From: an uncultured Bacteroidota bacterium
Lineage (GTDB): Bacteria; Bacteroidota; Bacteroidia; Bacteroidales; UBA12077
DNA: 64,000 nucleotides
Direction of reading: 5' to 3'
Assembly (NCBI GenBank): GCA_913055635.1
Contig: CAJXLK010000002.1
Span: forward strand, 114,993 to 178,992
The notes under the pieces were generated by a model. That model had not been told where the DNA came from, did not search any database, and saw only the letters and a program-made list of their open reading frames with translations. Shown piece after piece: positions 45,428-54,085 of this stretch. Every line of letters begins with the position of its first letter. The stretch's first letter is position 1. The translations under genes and the position numbers were made by a program.

Positions 45428-46075
45428 TTAGGCACTCTTCTTTTCAAAAAATTCCCGGGTAATATCGACTGCACCCCCGGCATTGGGTGCGTAAAGGTCA
45501 GCACCAATCTCTTCGGCAAATTCTTCAGTAACCGGGGCCCCGCCAATAATAACGGCTACCTGATCACGGATCCCGGCCTCCTTCAGAGAATTGATCACTT
45601 CGCCCATCCGGGGCATCGTGGTGGTCAGTAAGGCAGACATCCCCAACACATTGGGCTTGTGTTCCTTGACGGCTTTGACAAAATTTTCATTGGGCTGATC
45701 AATGCCAATATTGATGACCTTATAACCAGCCCCTTCAAACATCATGGCCGCTAAGTCTTTGCCTATGTCATGCAGGTCGCCGGCAACCGTACCAATGACC
45801 ATGGTGCCCGCATTGCCCATGTCGCCTTCAGACAAATGGGGCCGTAAAATATCCATCGCCCCACTCATGGCCTTGGCACACCGCAATACTTCCGGCATAA
45901 ACATGTCGCCGTCCTTCCATTTCTGCCCAACGGCATCCATGCCCGGAAGTAAACCCTGATTGAGAATATCTGCCGGATTTACCTCTGATTGAAGGGCCTG
46001 CTCGGTTAATTGCTTGAGCTCATCAACCTTGCCTTCCATCAGCTTTTCTGAAACATTGCTTAAATCCATACTCAT
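45428..46075 (-). CDS. Corrinoid (B12-binding) protein, MttC/MtgC-like
   Basis: 215 residues with the N-terminal helical cap of methionine-synthase-type B12 proteins (residues 1-85) and a Rossmann B12-binding domain with the DxHxxG motif DLHDIGKDLAAMMFEGAGY, whose histidine is the lower cobalt ligand. It shuttles methyl groups between the MttB-like enzymes and the methyltetrahydrofolate methyltransferase. A good ribosome binding site (AAGGAGGAATT) precedes the first ATG at 46075. One corrinoid protein serves two MttB paralogues in this window. Confidence 0.92.
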   Translation of the reverse strand: MSMDLSNVSEKLMEGKVDELKQLTEQALQSEVNPADILNQGLLPGMDAVGQKWKDGDMFMPEVLRCAKAMSGAMDILRPHLSEGDMGNAGTMVIGTVAGDLHDIGKDLAAMMFEGAGYKVINIGIDQPNENFVKAVKEHKPNVLGMSALLTTTMPRMGEVINSLKEAGIRDQVAVIIGGAPVTEEFAEEIGADLYAPNAGGAVDITREFFEKKSA

Positions 46076-46678
46076 AATTCCTCCTTTTTACATATTTTAT
46101 ATATATTAAATACTTTCAGTACAAATTTTATTCAATGGGATTAAAGGGAAATACAAAAAATCCAAACAAGCTAATATTGTCCTATAATTCGATTGAGGCG
46201 ATGTATAATTTCTTTGGATATAAGAACAAATGGTGTACGTTCGCTCAACAGACTGGGGTTATTTGGTGTAAAACGTTCGATGATAAAAATATAATTCGTT
46301 GTCTTTGAATACATTATGTTATTAACCAAAATTAGTCTAGTGCAAATATCATGAATAAAAAGATAAGATCAAAATTATTGGCGCATTAATCTCGCTGATG
46401 AAGCTTTCATCAAAACAGCTAATTTTTTAAATCATTGTAAATCAACGCTTAGCATTAAACCTGATTTTAATCATTTTTATCCTAAAAGGATCAATGAAGA
46501 AAATAAAAGCGAATGAAAAGGGCGAACATTCACATATTTAATTTATTGCACATCAATTTTTTACACAAAAAACACAACAAGGTTCATTGCCCTGCAAAAT
46601 CTATGGGGTAGAAAATAATTGCTCCATTTAATTTTGGTAAAGGGGGTAAGATCTGTTTTTATTGTCAAATATATTGCT
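46076..46678. other. Intergenic region between divergent methyltransfer and B12-uptake operons
   Basis: About 600 bp, very AT-rich, no supported gene. It carries the promoters of the corrinoid-protein operon (-) and of the B12-uptake operon (+). Confidence 0.5.
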
Positions 46679-46686
46679 TAGTTTTG
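46679..46686 (+). promoter_or_regulatory. Candidate Bacteroidota -7 promoter element
   Basis: TAGTTTTG matches the TAnnTTTG consensus and lies just before the first conserved part of the cobalamin riboswitch. No convincing TTG -33 element is seen at the usual distance. Confidence 0.35.
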
Positions 46687-46689
46687 TAG

Positions 46690-46905
46690 CTGATTTGGTA
46701 CCCGAAAGGGTTTAATAGGGAATCCGGTGATGGCCTGGTAACAACAGGAAGAATCCGGAGCTGTACCCGCAGCTGTAATCCCACTTCCGCCATCGCGGGA
46801 GTTTTCTTTGAACCACCTGCTGCCACTGTTCTCCGTCTTAAAGCGGGGGCGGGAAGGCCTCAAATGAAGGGAAAGCCAGAAAACCTGCCAGATCGCAACC
46901 ATGCT
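46690..46905 (+). ncRNA. Cobalamin riboswitch 1
   Basis: Contains the B12 box GAAAGCCAGAAAACCTGCCA at 46871-46890 and the upstream conserved elements GGGAATCCGGTG and the GCTGTACCCGC-AGCTGTAATCCC core in the correct order. It controls the BtuF-like gene that begins at 46931 and probably the following transporter genes. Adenosylcobalamin binding should reduce expression. Confidence 0.92.
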
Positions 46906-46930
46906 TTCGGGATTAAAAGCGCTCTAAATC

Positions 46931-48109
46931 ATGAAGATACCAAACCATTCCATTGTATTTCCCGGTTTTATTCTATTATTGGTGGTAAGCCTTTACGGGT
47001 GTGGTCATCAAGACAGCGCCTCCTCAGGTGAAGCTTCATCCCGTGCCGGTTCCGGGTCAAAGGAGCTGCAAAAGACCAGTGTCCGATACGCCCGTTTATT
47101 TTCGGTAGAATATAAAAATCAGGCAAAGATTCTTCGCATCCGCGACCCCTTTGATCCATCCAAGACATTGAAAACCTACCTGCTGCTGCCAACAGGGGTT
47201 GAACCCGCCAGGGAATTGCCAGAGGGTCAGATTGTGCGGACTCCGCTTAATCAGGTGGCCCTGGCGCAAACCACCCATATTGGTTTTTTCAATGAGCTCA
47301 ACCTCTTAAAAACCATCCAGGGGGTTTCTCAAAAACGATACGTCAAAAATGAGAAGATTCGCAGGCAGATCGACTCCGGAAAAATCGAAGAATTTGGTCC
47401 ATCCCACAACATCAATGTAGAGAGGTTGCTGCAGATCAACCCCCAGGTTTTATTTGTGGCCCCTTTTAAGAACAACCAGTACAAAAAAGTCAGGGATGTA
47501 GGCATTCCCATAGCGGTCAACTCCAGTTACATGGAGAACACGCCTTTGGCACGGGCAGAATGGATCAAATTCATGGCCTGTTTTTTCAACAAGGAAGCTA
47601 CTGCCAACCGGATATTCGACAGCATCGCCAGCGGCTATCACCGATTGAAAAGAAGGGTTGACCAACAAGGGGCAAGACCCACCATTTTTTCGGGGAAGAA
47701 AATAGGACAGGTGTGGTATGTGCCGGGGGGTGACAGCTATATGGCACATTTCTTCGAGGATGCCGGAGCCCGGTATCTGTGGCGGGACAATCAGCAAACC
47801 GGTTCCCTGGAGTTGGATTTCGAGACGGTATTCTATAAGGCCCAATCGGCGGATTATTGGTTAATGAAGGAAAATCCGCAGGGGAATTATTCCTACGCCC
47901 GGCTGAAGGCAGAAAACACCCATTATAAGGAATTCAAAGCATTTCAACAGCGCCGGATCCTCTTCTGCAATACCCGTACCCAACCCTACTATGAGGAAGG
48001 CATACTGGAACCGGAAGTCATCCTGGCCGATCTGATCAGCATACTGCATCCGGAGCTTTTAAAGGACCATCAGAATAAATATTATCAACTGTTGGACGGG
48101 ACGCAATGA
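46931..48109 (+). CDS. btuF: Cobalamin ABC transporter substrate-binding lipoprotein (BtuF-like)
   Basis: 392 residues with a lipoprotein signal (LLVVSLYGCGH, acylated cysteine near residue 24) and a helical-backbone TroA/FecB-type binding domain (QVALAQTTHIGFFNELNLL; FGPSHNINVERLLQINPQVLF). It should capture cobamides in the periplasm and deliver them to the permease encoded next. The riboswitch in front identifies the ligand better than the protein sequence does. Confidence 0.85.
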   Translation: MKIPNHSIVFPGFILLLVVSLYGCGHQDSASSGEASSRAGSGSKELQKTSVRYARLFSVEYKNQAKILRIRDPFDPSKTLKTYLLLPTGVEPARELPEGQIVRTPLNQVALAQTTHIGFFNELNLLKTIQGVSQKRYVKNEKIRRQIDSGKIEEFGPSHNINVERLLQINPQVLFVAPFKNNQYKKVRDVGIPIAVNSSYMENTPLARAEWIKFMACFFNKEATANRIFDSIASGYHRLKRRVDQQGARPTIFSGKKIGQVWYVPGGDSYMAHFFEDAGARYLWRDNQQTGSLELDFETVFYKAQSADYWLMKENPQGNYSYARLKAENTHYKEFKAFQQRRILFCNTRTQPYYEEGILEPEVILADLISILHPELLKDHQNKYYQLLDGTQ

Positions 48110-48221
48110 ACCCGGCGGTGATTTTTCACCTTAATCATGGGGTTTTAGGGGGTATCATCCGGCAACATTGAGTAAAAAGTCAATAAATCGCCTCGATCAT
48201 GTTAAAAAAGCCGCTCGACAA

Positions 48222-49274
48222 ATGAACAGAGTAGGTCTCATATCAGCCAGGAGTTGGATCCTGCTGCTTTTCACAGCAGGTATTGTGGTGTTGTTTTTCC
48301 TGAACATGGCATTTGGGTCGGTACACATTCCCTTTCATCAGGTTCTCCGGGTTCTACTGGGAGGAGGGCAGGAAGGGAGCACCTGGCGGATCATTTTGGT
48401 TAAAAGCAGGCTACCACAGGCGCTTACTGCGATTTTGGCAGGTGGAGGGCTGGCCGTAGGGGGGCTGATGATGCAGACCCTTTTCCGCAACCCGCTGGCG
48501 GGACCTTCCATCCTTGGAATCAGCTCAGGGGCGAGTCTTGGCGTTGCCCTGATCATGATGTTCATTGGCCAGTTGCACCTGGCGGCCATCACCCAAGCCG
48601 AACTCTTTGGTAATATGGCCACCATCATCATGGCCATTGCCGGGGCTGTGGCCACCCTGTTTTTGATCCTTTTCTTTGCCCGCAAAATCAAAGACAACGC
48701 CATGCTGTTGATTTTGGGGATCATGATCAGCTACATCACCTCGGCCCTGGTCGATATCCTTAAATATTACAGCACTTCTGAGCACCTACACTCCTATGCC
48801 ATGTGGGGGCTGGGCAGCTTCTCGAACGTGGCCTGGCCCCAGCTGGAATTGCTCATCCCGGTGATCCTGATGGGCCTGGGCTTATCTTTTTTGCTGATCA
48901 AACCCCTGAATCTGCTGTTGCTGGGCGAAAATTATGCCGCCAACCTCGGGCTCAATGTCCAACATACGCGGTTTTTCATCATTATGACCACCGGTTTACT
49001 CACGGCAGTCATCACCGCTTTCTGCGGCCCAATCGTATTTTTGGGGCTGGCTGTACCCCACATCACCAAAATGATATTCAAAACCTCCAACCACCAGCTC
49101 CTTATCCCCGGGGTGATCCTGATTGGAATGCTGCTGGCTTTGGCCTGTAACTTTATCGCACGTTTGCCCGGTTTTGAAAGCGCCCTGCCCATCAATGTGG
49201 TCACCTCCATCTTTGGAGCCCCCATTGTCATATCTGTGATTTTGAAACAAAGAAGACTCAAACTGAACGTTTAA
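48222..49274 (+). CDS. btuC: FecCD-family permease, BtuC-like
   Basis: 350 residues from the first ATG at 48222; a TTG at 48168 would extend it by 18 residues. About ten hydrophobic helices; landmarks RLPQALTAILAGGGLAVGGL, NPLAGPSILGISSGASLG and FLGLAVPHITKM are typical of iron-siderophore/B12 permeases. It forms the inner-membrane channel with the ATPase encoded 15 bp downstream. Confidence 0.88.
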   Translation: MNRVGLISARSWILLLFTAGIVVLFFLNMAFGSVHIPFHQVLRVLLGGGQEGSTWRIILVKSRLPQALTAILAGGGLAVGGLMMQTLFRNPLAGPSILGISSGASLGVALIMMFIGQLHLAAITQAELFGNMATIIMAIAGAVATLFLILFFARKIKDNAMLLILGIMISYITSALVDILKYYSTSEHLHSYAMWGLGSFSNVAWPQLELLIPVILMGLGLSFLLIKPLNLLLLGENYAANLGLNVQHTRFFIIMTTGLLTAVITAFCGPIVFLGLAVPHITKMIFKTSNHQLLIPGVILIGMLLALACNFIARLPGFESALPINVVTSIFGAPIVISVILKQRRLKLNV

Positions 49275-49289
49275 TGAAAGGAGGCCATC

Positions 49290-50300
49290 ATGCGCCATCA
49301 TCTGCTTCATACAAAAGATTTAACCATTGGATATACCCGCAAAGGCAAAACCGTAAAAGTGGTCCATCAAAACCTGAACCTGAAGCTCGTGCCCGGAGAA
49401 TTCACCTGCCTGCTGGGCCCCAACGGTTCAGGAAAATCCACTCTGATGCGTACCTTTGCCGGCTTTCATCCGGCCCTGTCCGGTAAAATATTCCTCGACA
49501 ACCGGCAAATACAACACTTCAAGGAGAAAGATCTTTCCCGACTGGTCAGTGTGGTGTTGACCGACAAAACGAATGTCGGCAATATGACGGTCTTCGAGTT
49601 AATATCCATGGGGCGCCACCCCTACACCGGTTTCTTTGGCAACCTGACCCCCCGCGATCGTAAGATCATCGATCAGGCCATTGAATCGGTAGGTATGGAG
49701 GCCCTGCGGGATAAACTGGTCAATGAGATCAGCGACGGCGAGCGTCAAAAAGCAATGATTGCCAAAGCACTGGCCCAGCAGACCCCCATCATCATCCTGG
49801 ATGAACCCACGGCTTACCTGGATTTGCCCAGTCGCATTGAAATCATGCAGTTGCTACACAGGCTGTCGAGTCAAATGAAAAAGGCCGTTTTGCTCTCGAC
49901 CCACGACCTGGAACAGGCCCTTCGATTTGCAGACAAAATTTGGCTGCTGGGCAACCAGGGTGAAGTCCAGTCGGGTACCCCCGAAGATCTGATTCTGTCG
50001 GATCAATTTAAGCAGTTTTTTGAACGCAAAGGCATCCGCTTTGACAACATCACCGGAACTTTCAAAATACCTAATCCCCAGGCCCGCAAGGTCAAAGTAT
50101 CGGGCAAAGGCGTCGAATATTACTGGCTGCTCAACGCCCTGCAGCGCAATGGCTTTGCCGAAGGCCACGAATCAGACCTGAGCATTGAGATCGTGCGCAA
50201 TGGTTCGCCCCATTACCTGCTCAAAAAGACAGGAGGGGCAGGCATCGAGATAGGTTCTATAGAACATTTAATTCATCAACTAAAAACCTTGGAAAGGTAA
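49290..50300 (+). CDS. btuD: Cobalamin ABC transporter ATP-binding protein, BtuD-like
   Basis: 336 residues: Walker A GPNGSGKST, an ABC signature of the variant form ISDGERQKAMIAKAL, Walker B IIILDEPTAYLD and the switch histidine in LLSTHD. Compared with BtuD there is a C-terminal extension of about 80 residues of unknown role. It powers the preceding permease. Confidence 0.88.
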   Translation: MRHHLLHTKDLTIGYTRKGKTVKVVHQNLNLKLVPGEFTCLLGPNGSGKSTLMRTFAGFHPALSGKIFLDNRQIQHFKEKDLSRLVSVVLTDKTNVGNMTVFELISMGRHPYTGFFGNLTPRDRKIIDQAIESVGMEALRDKLVNEISDGERQKAMIAKALAQQTPIIILDEPTAYLDLPSRIEIMQLLHRLSSQMKKAVLLSTHDLEQALRFADKIWLLGNQGEVQSGTPEDLILSDQFKQFFERKGIRFDNITGTFKIPNPQARKVKVSGKGVEYYWLLNALQRNGFAEGHESDLSIEIVRNGSPHYLLKKTGGAGIEIGSIEHLIHQLKTLER

Positions 50301-50319
50301 ATTCTTTTCCCTAGCTTTG
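50289..50319 (+). promoter_or_regulatory. Bacteroidota-type promoter upstream of btuB
   Basis: TTG at 50289-50291 is followed after 20 bases by TAGCTTTG at 50312-50319, which fits the TTTG/TAnnTTTG promoter pattern. It lies directly before cobalamin riboswitch 2, overlapping the end of the btuD gene. Confidence 0.55.
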
Positions 50320-50334
50320 AACCGGTTTTGGTGA

Positions 50335-50520
50335 AAGATCGTTCAACCGAACGCTCTTTTTAAAAGGGAATCCGGTGGATAATCCGGAGCAGTTCCCGCT
50401 ACTGTGATCCCAACCGGCCATGGGCCGGGAAATGGTGCATCCCCTGCCACTGCCCCGTTTTGCAAACGGGGCGGGAAGGCGCATCATCGAGGGAAAGCCA
50501 GGAAACCTGCCAGAACCGAC
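50335..50520 (+). ncRNA. Cobalamin riboswitch 2
   Basis: Contains GGGAATCCGGTGG, the CAGTTCCCGCTACTGTGATCCC core, a GC-rich variable stem (GCCCCGTTTTGCAAACGGGGC) and the B12 box AAAGCCAGGAAACCTGCCAG ending near 50512. It controls the outer-membrane receptor gene beginning about 50658. It has its own promoter, so import across the outer and the inner membrane is controlled separately. Confidence 0.95.
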
Positions 50521-50657
50521 AAAGCACATCATGGCTTTCGGGTTAAAAGCTGTGGTCAGAAGCTAACCCTTCTGCTTCCTTGCCCGTCCCGAACAACAGG
50601 TCATGATCATATTGTTAAAACAGGCCCGCTCGGTTCGACCGCGGTGTTCTTGCGATT

Positions 50658-52658
50658 ATGAAAGGAGTTATCATGAGATCTGTTACAATCCCTGGTAGGC
50701 TTCCCCGACTGGGAAGACTCATTGTGCTGGTGGTTATCCTCTCGGGAAGCCTTCCGGTTAAAGGCCAGCAATTTTCCCAAAAGGTGCATCAGGTGCCCCA
50801 GGTTCAGGTCATTGCCAACCGGAACGATTACTACAACCAGGATCAAAAGATCATGGTGTTGGATACCACCACATTAGCCCAATATTCAACCGACAACCTG
50901 GGCGAACTACTCAGCAAGGCTGGCCCCATCTTCATCCGATCATACGGGGCGCAAGGGTCGGTATCAGCCCCCAGTTTCAGGGGCACGCCCGCCCAGCACA
51001 CCTCAGTCACCTGGAATGGCTTCCCCATTAACAGCATGACCCTTGGCCAATGCGACCTGTCGCTTTCACCGGCTTCGTTCACTGACCAGGTCACCATAAC
51101 CCACAGTGCCCCCTCTTCCCTTTACGGAAGCGGTACATTTGGCGGGGCCATCGCCATGGAAAATCAGCCCGACTGGGACCAGCGGCAGTCCCTGGGGATC
51201 ACTGCCAAAATGGGAAGCTGGAACAATCAGCGATATGGGCTTCAAACCCGCCTGGGCAATGCAAAGTTCCATTACCGCTTGAAAGGTTTCTATCAAAAAG
51301 CACAAAACAATTACGAATACCGTGATTACCAACAGTTCGGCCAGCCGGTGCGGGAGCGTAAAAACAATGCCGTGCAAAATGTGGGGGTCATGCAGAATGT
51401 TTATTACCAGCACAGCACCCGCAGTCGCCTGGAAGCGGGCGTCTGGTTTCAAAACCGCAACAAAGAAGTTCCCGACATCATGGGGGCTTCCGGCCAAAGC
51501 CACGCCCAACAGAAAGACAGCACCCTTCGGGCATATGCCAGCTGGAAACGAACCTTCGATCATTCAGCCCTTCAGGTCAAATCGGGTTTCTTCTACCATT
51601 ACCAGCTCTATAAAGAAAAGGAGTCCGCTGGCGATCAAAACTATATGATTCACTCGCCCCTGGAAACCCAAAAATGGATGAACGACCTGAATTACCGTTA
51701 TTACCTCAACCAACAAATAACCTTTGATGCGGGATTTCAATATTCCAACATCCGGGCGGATGTTAAGGCTTACAACCGCCACATTGGCGAATACCGTATG
51801 TCGGCAATCGGGGCTTTTCAATATGAAACCGATCAACTCACCGCCAACGTTTCCCTTCGCCAGCAATTCAACTCTTATACCCAGCCAGCTCCCCAATACA
51901 GCATTGGGGTCAATTACAGACCCTGGGATGATCAACTCTTTATACGCGGGCACTTCTCCACGAAATACCGCCTGCCCACCCTGAATGATAAATATTGGCA
52001 ACCAGGGGGGAATAAAGATTTGAAACCCGAACATGGCTGGTCGGGCGAAATGGCAGCCGGTTATACCCTGGAATACGGAGCCCCCGGAGCCCAAAGCACC
52101 ATTGAGGTGACAGCCTATCAGTCGAACATCCACGATATGATTGAATGGATTCCCAAAGAAGGGGCTTCATTCTGGCATCCGGTCAATACTTCAAAGGTGC
52201 GTACCACCGGCCTGGAGGTTTCCATGAAACACCGATTTCAACTGGAACGCCTGCAAATGAGCCTTAGCTCCATCTACCACTATACCCGAGCCATGAACCT
52301 GAATAAAGATCAACCCCAATTCTACCGCAACCAGTTGCGCTATACCCCCTATCATAACCTGAAAAATATACTGCGCCTCTCTTTCAAACATTACCAAATG
52401 AATACTTCCCTGCGCTACACCGGAATCAGATATGCTGGCCTGGACAATGCCACCAGCAACATGCTGGACGACTATTTCGTGGTGGACCTCGGATTATCCC
52501 GGAACTTTAAGTTTACCCCCATGAAAGGTTCCCTGAAATTCCAGGTTAAAAATTTGCTGGACAGACAATATCAGGTCATTGCCAATTATCCCATGCCCGG
52601 GCAGGCTTTTTATATCCATCTGAATATTCAGTTCAATCAACTATTTAAACAAATCTAA
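50658..52658 (+). CDS. btuB: TonB-dependent outer-membrane cobalamin receptor, BtuB-like
   Basis: 666 residues (a second start at 50673 is plausible). Signal peptide to about residue 37, then a plug domain (IRSYGAQGSVSAPSFRGT; YGSGTFGGAIAME) and a 22-strand barrel ending in an aromatic-rich C-terminus. The preceding B12 riboswitch and the following BtuG-like gene support cobalamin as the ligand. It imports B12 through the outer membrane using TonB energy. Confidence 0.9.
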   Translation: MKGVIMRSVTIPGRLPRLGRLIVLVVILSGSLPVKGQQFSQKVHQVPQVQVIANRNDYYNQDQKIMVLDTTTLAQYSTDNLGELLSKAGPIFIRSYGAQGSVSAPSFRGTPAQHTSVTWNGFPINSMTLGQCDLSLSPASFTDQVTITHSAPSSLYGSGTFGGAIAMENQPDWDQRQSLGITAKMGSWNNQRYGLQTRLGNAKFHYRLKGFYQKAQNNYEYRDYQQFGQPVRERKNNAVQNVGVMQNVYYQHSTRSRLEAGVWFQNRNKEVPDIMGASGQSHAQQKDSTLRAYASWKRTFDHSALQVKSGFFYHYQLYKEKESAGDQNYMIHSPLETQKWMNDLNYRYYLNQQITFDAGFQYSNIRADVKAYNRHIGEYRMSAIGAFQYETDQLTANVSLRQQFNSYTQPAPQYSIGVNYRPWDDQLFIRGHFSTKYRLPTLNDKYWQPGGNKDLKPEHGWSGEMAAGYTLEYGAPGAQSTIEVTAYQSNIHDMIEWIPKEGASFWHPVNTSKVRTTGLEVSMKHRFQLERLQMSLSSIYHYTRAMNLNKDQPQFYRNQLRYTPYHNLKNILRLSFKHYQMNTSLRYTGIRYAGLDNATSNMLDDYFVVDLGLSRNFKFTPMKGSLKFQVKNLLDRQYQVIANYPMPGQAFYIHLNIQFNQLFKQI

Positions 52659-52673
52659 AAATCAATCGTAAAC

Positions 52674-53756
52674 ATGAAAAACAAACACATGAACTTCAGG
52701 AAAACAATCATTTCAATATTTTCGGCGGGAGTACTGATCTTCTCGATCAGCGCCTGTGAGGAGAGCCAGACCAATCAAAACACCCCCGATGTGGAGGGCA
52801 TATACATTGTCAATGAAGGGGTGATGGGACAGATCAGCGGTTCGATCACCCTGGTTGATCCGGAATCGGGCGAGACCATCCAGGAATATTTCAAACAACA
52901 AAACGAGGGGCGTTCTGCTGGCAGTGTGGTGCAAGACCTCTCCTTTTCCGGCGAAAAGGCATTTTTAGTGGCCAACAATTCCAAAACGGTGGAAATACTG
53001 GATAAGGAAAATTTCGAGGCCCGGGATGTCATTTCGGGATTAAGCTATCCCCGGCAGTTTATGGCAGTCGGTCCAAACACGGGTTACCTGACCAACGGCA
53101 GTTCAGGTGATAACACCAACGGAGAGGTATTTGTCATTGACCTGGAAAACCATACGGTAGCTGATACCCTGGAAGTTGGGAAAGGCCCCGAAAGCATGGT
53201 TCAGGTCAACAACCAGGTATATGTCACCAACAGCGGCGGCTACGTCTCTGACAGCAGCGTGAACATCATCAACACCGACCGCCACCAGGTAACCGGAAAG
53301 GTGGAAGTGGGGGCCATTCCCACCGACATCACCAAAGACCTCAACAACAATGTGTGGGTCTTCTGCAAAGGACTGGGCGGTTGGCAAGGCGGGCCGACCA
53401 ACTCTTCCCTGGTAAAAATCAACACCGACAACCAGCAAACCACCACGTTTGACCTGGGGGGAAGAATATCCAGCTATGGCAATTACCTGCTGGCTTCCGA
53501 TGCCAATAAAGATAAGATCTATTTTGTTGGCATGGATGGGGTCTATGAAATGGATGTCAGCCAGGAAGAACTTCCCGCTGAACCCATTATTCAAGAGATT
53601 CCTTATGGTTTGGACGTAAATCCGGAAACAGGCAACATCTATTGCCTGAAATCTGAATTTCAGGCCAGGGGTTATGCCATTCGCTACAACCCGGACCATA
53701 CATTGATCGATTCCCTACAGGTGGGTTACTCACCCAATGCAGTGGTGTTTGAATAA
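52674..53756 (+). CDS. Surface beta-propeller lipoprotein, BtuG-like cobalamin-binding protein
   Basis: 360 residues with a lipoprotein signal (IFSISACEES, cysteine near residue 28) and about seven YncE/YVTN-type beta-propeller blades (for example ENHTVADTLEVGKGPESMV and VEVGAIPTDITKD). In Bacteroides, BtuG is a surface-exposed propeller that binds cobamides very tightly and sits on BtuB. Gene order directly after btuB, 16 bp away, makes that role likely. It could also be a generic YncE-like protein. Confidence 0.75.
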   Translation: MKNKHMNFRKTIISIFSAGVLIFSISACEESQTNQNTPDVEGIYIVNEGVMGQISGSITLVDPESGETIQEYFKQQNEGRSAGSVVQDLSFSGEKAFLVANNSKTVEILDKENFEARDVISGLSYPRQFMAVGPNTGYLTNGSSGDNTNGEVFVIDLENHTVADTLEVGKGPESMVQVNNQVYVTNSGGYVSDSSVNIINTDRHQVTGKVEVGAIPTDITKDLNNNVWVFCKGLGGWQGGPTNSSLVKINTDNQQTTTFDLGGRISSYGNYLLASDANKDKIYFVGMDGVYEMDVSQEELPAEPIIQEIPYGLDVNPETGNIYCLKSEFQARGYAIRYNPDHTLIDSLQVGYSPNAVVFE

Positions 53757-53762
53757 GCATTG

Positions 53763-53808
53763 ACCCCGCTTAGCGGGGGGTAAGGTCAAGACCCCGCTTA
53801 GCGGGGGG
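53763..53808. repeat. Two palindromic repeats of the ACCCCGCTTAGCGGGGT family
   Basis: ACCCCGCTTAGCGGGGGGT at 53763-53781 and ACCCCGCTTAGCGGGGGG at 53791-53808, both preceded by TGACC or AAGACC contexts. They lie 6 bp after the BtuG-like stop codon and could terminate the B12 operon. The remaining 270 bp up to the hydrolase gene hold no supported gene. Confidence 0.85.
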
Positions 53809-54085
53809 CAGCCATCCAACACCTAAAATAAACAAGGCCCTTTTAAAGCTGTTTCATATAGCGAGGATACATTGATCAAAGCCTTATAAGCTGCGGATTT
53901 CTTCTTGTTTCCATACTCATAATTCCCCCTTCAAAAAGATTTCCGCAGCTTTTTTTATACCTTCCCCTGGTGCTGCACCAATCCCGAAAAAGACGAGGTC
54001 CTCATCACAATGCGCCTTCTTGATATGTGACACACATTGATGGTGATACACCCAACTGATGTTGCTAATAAAAGGGGAAGAAAAG

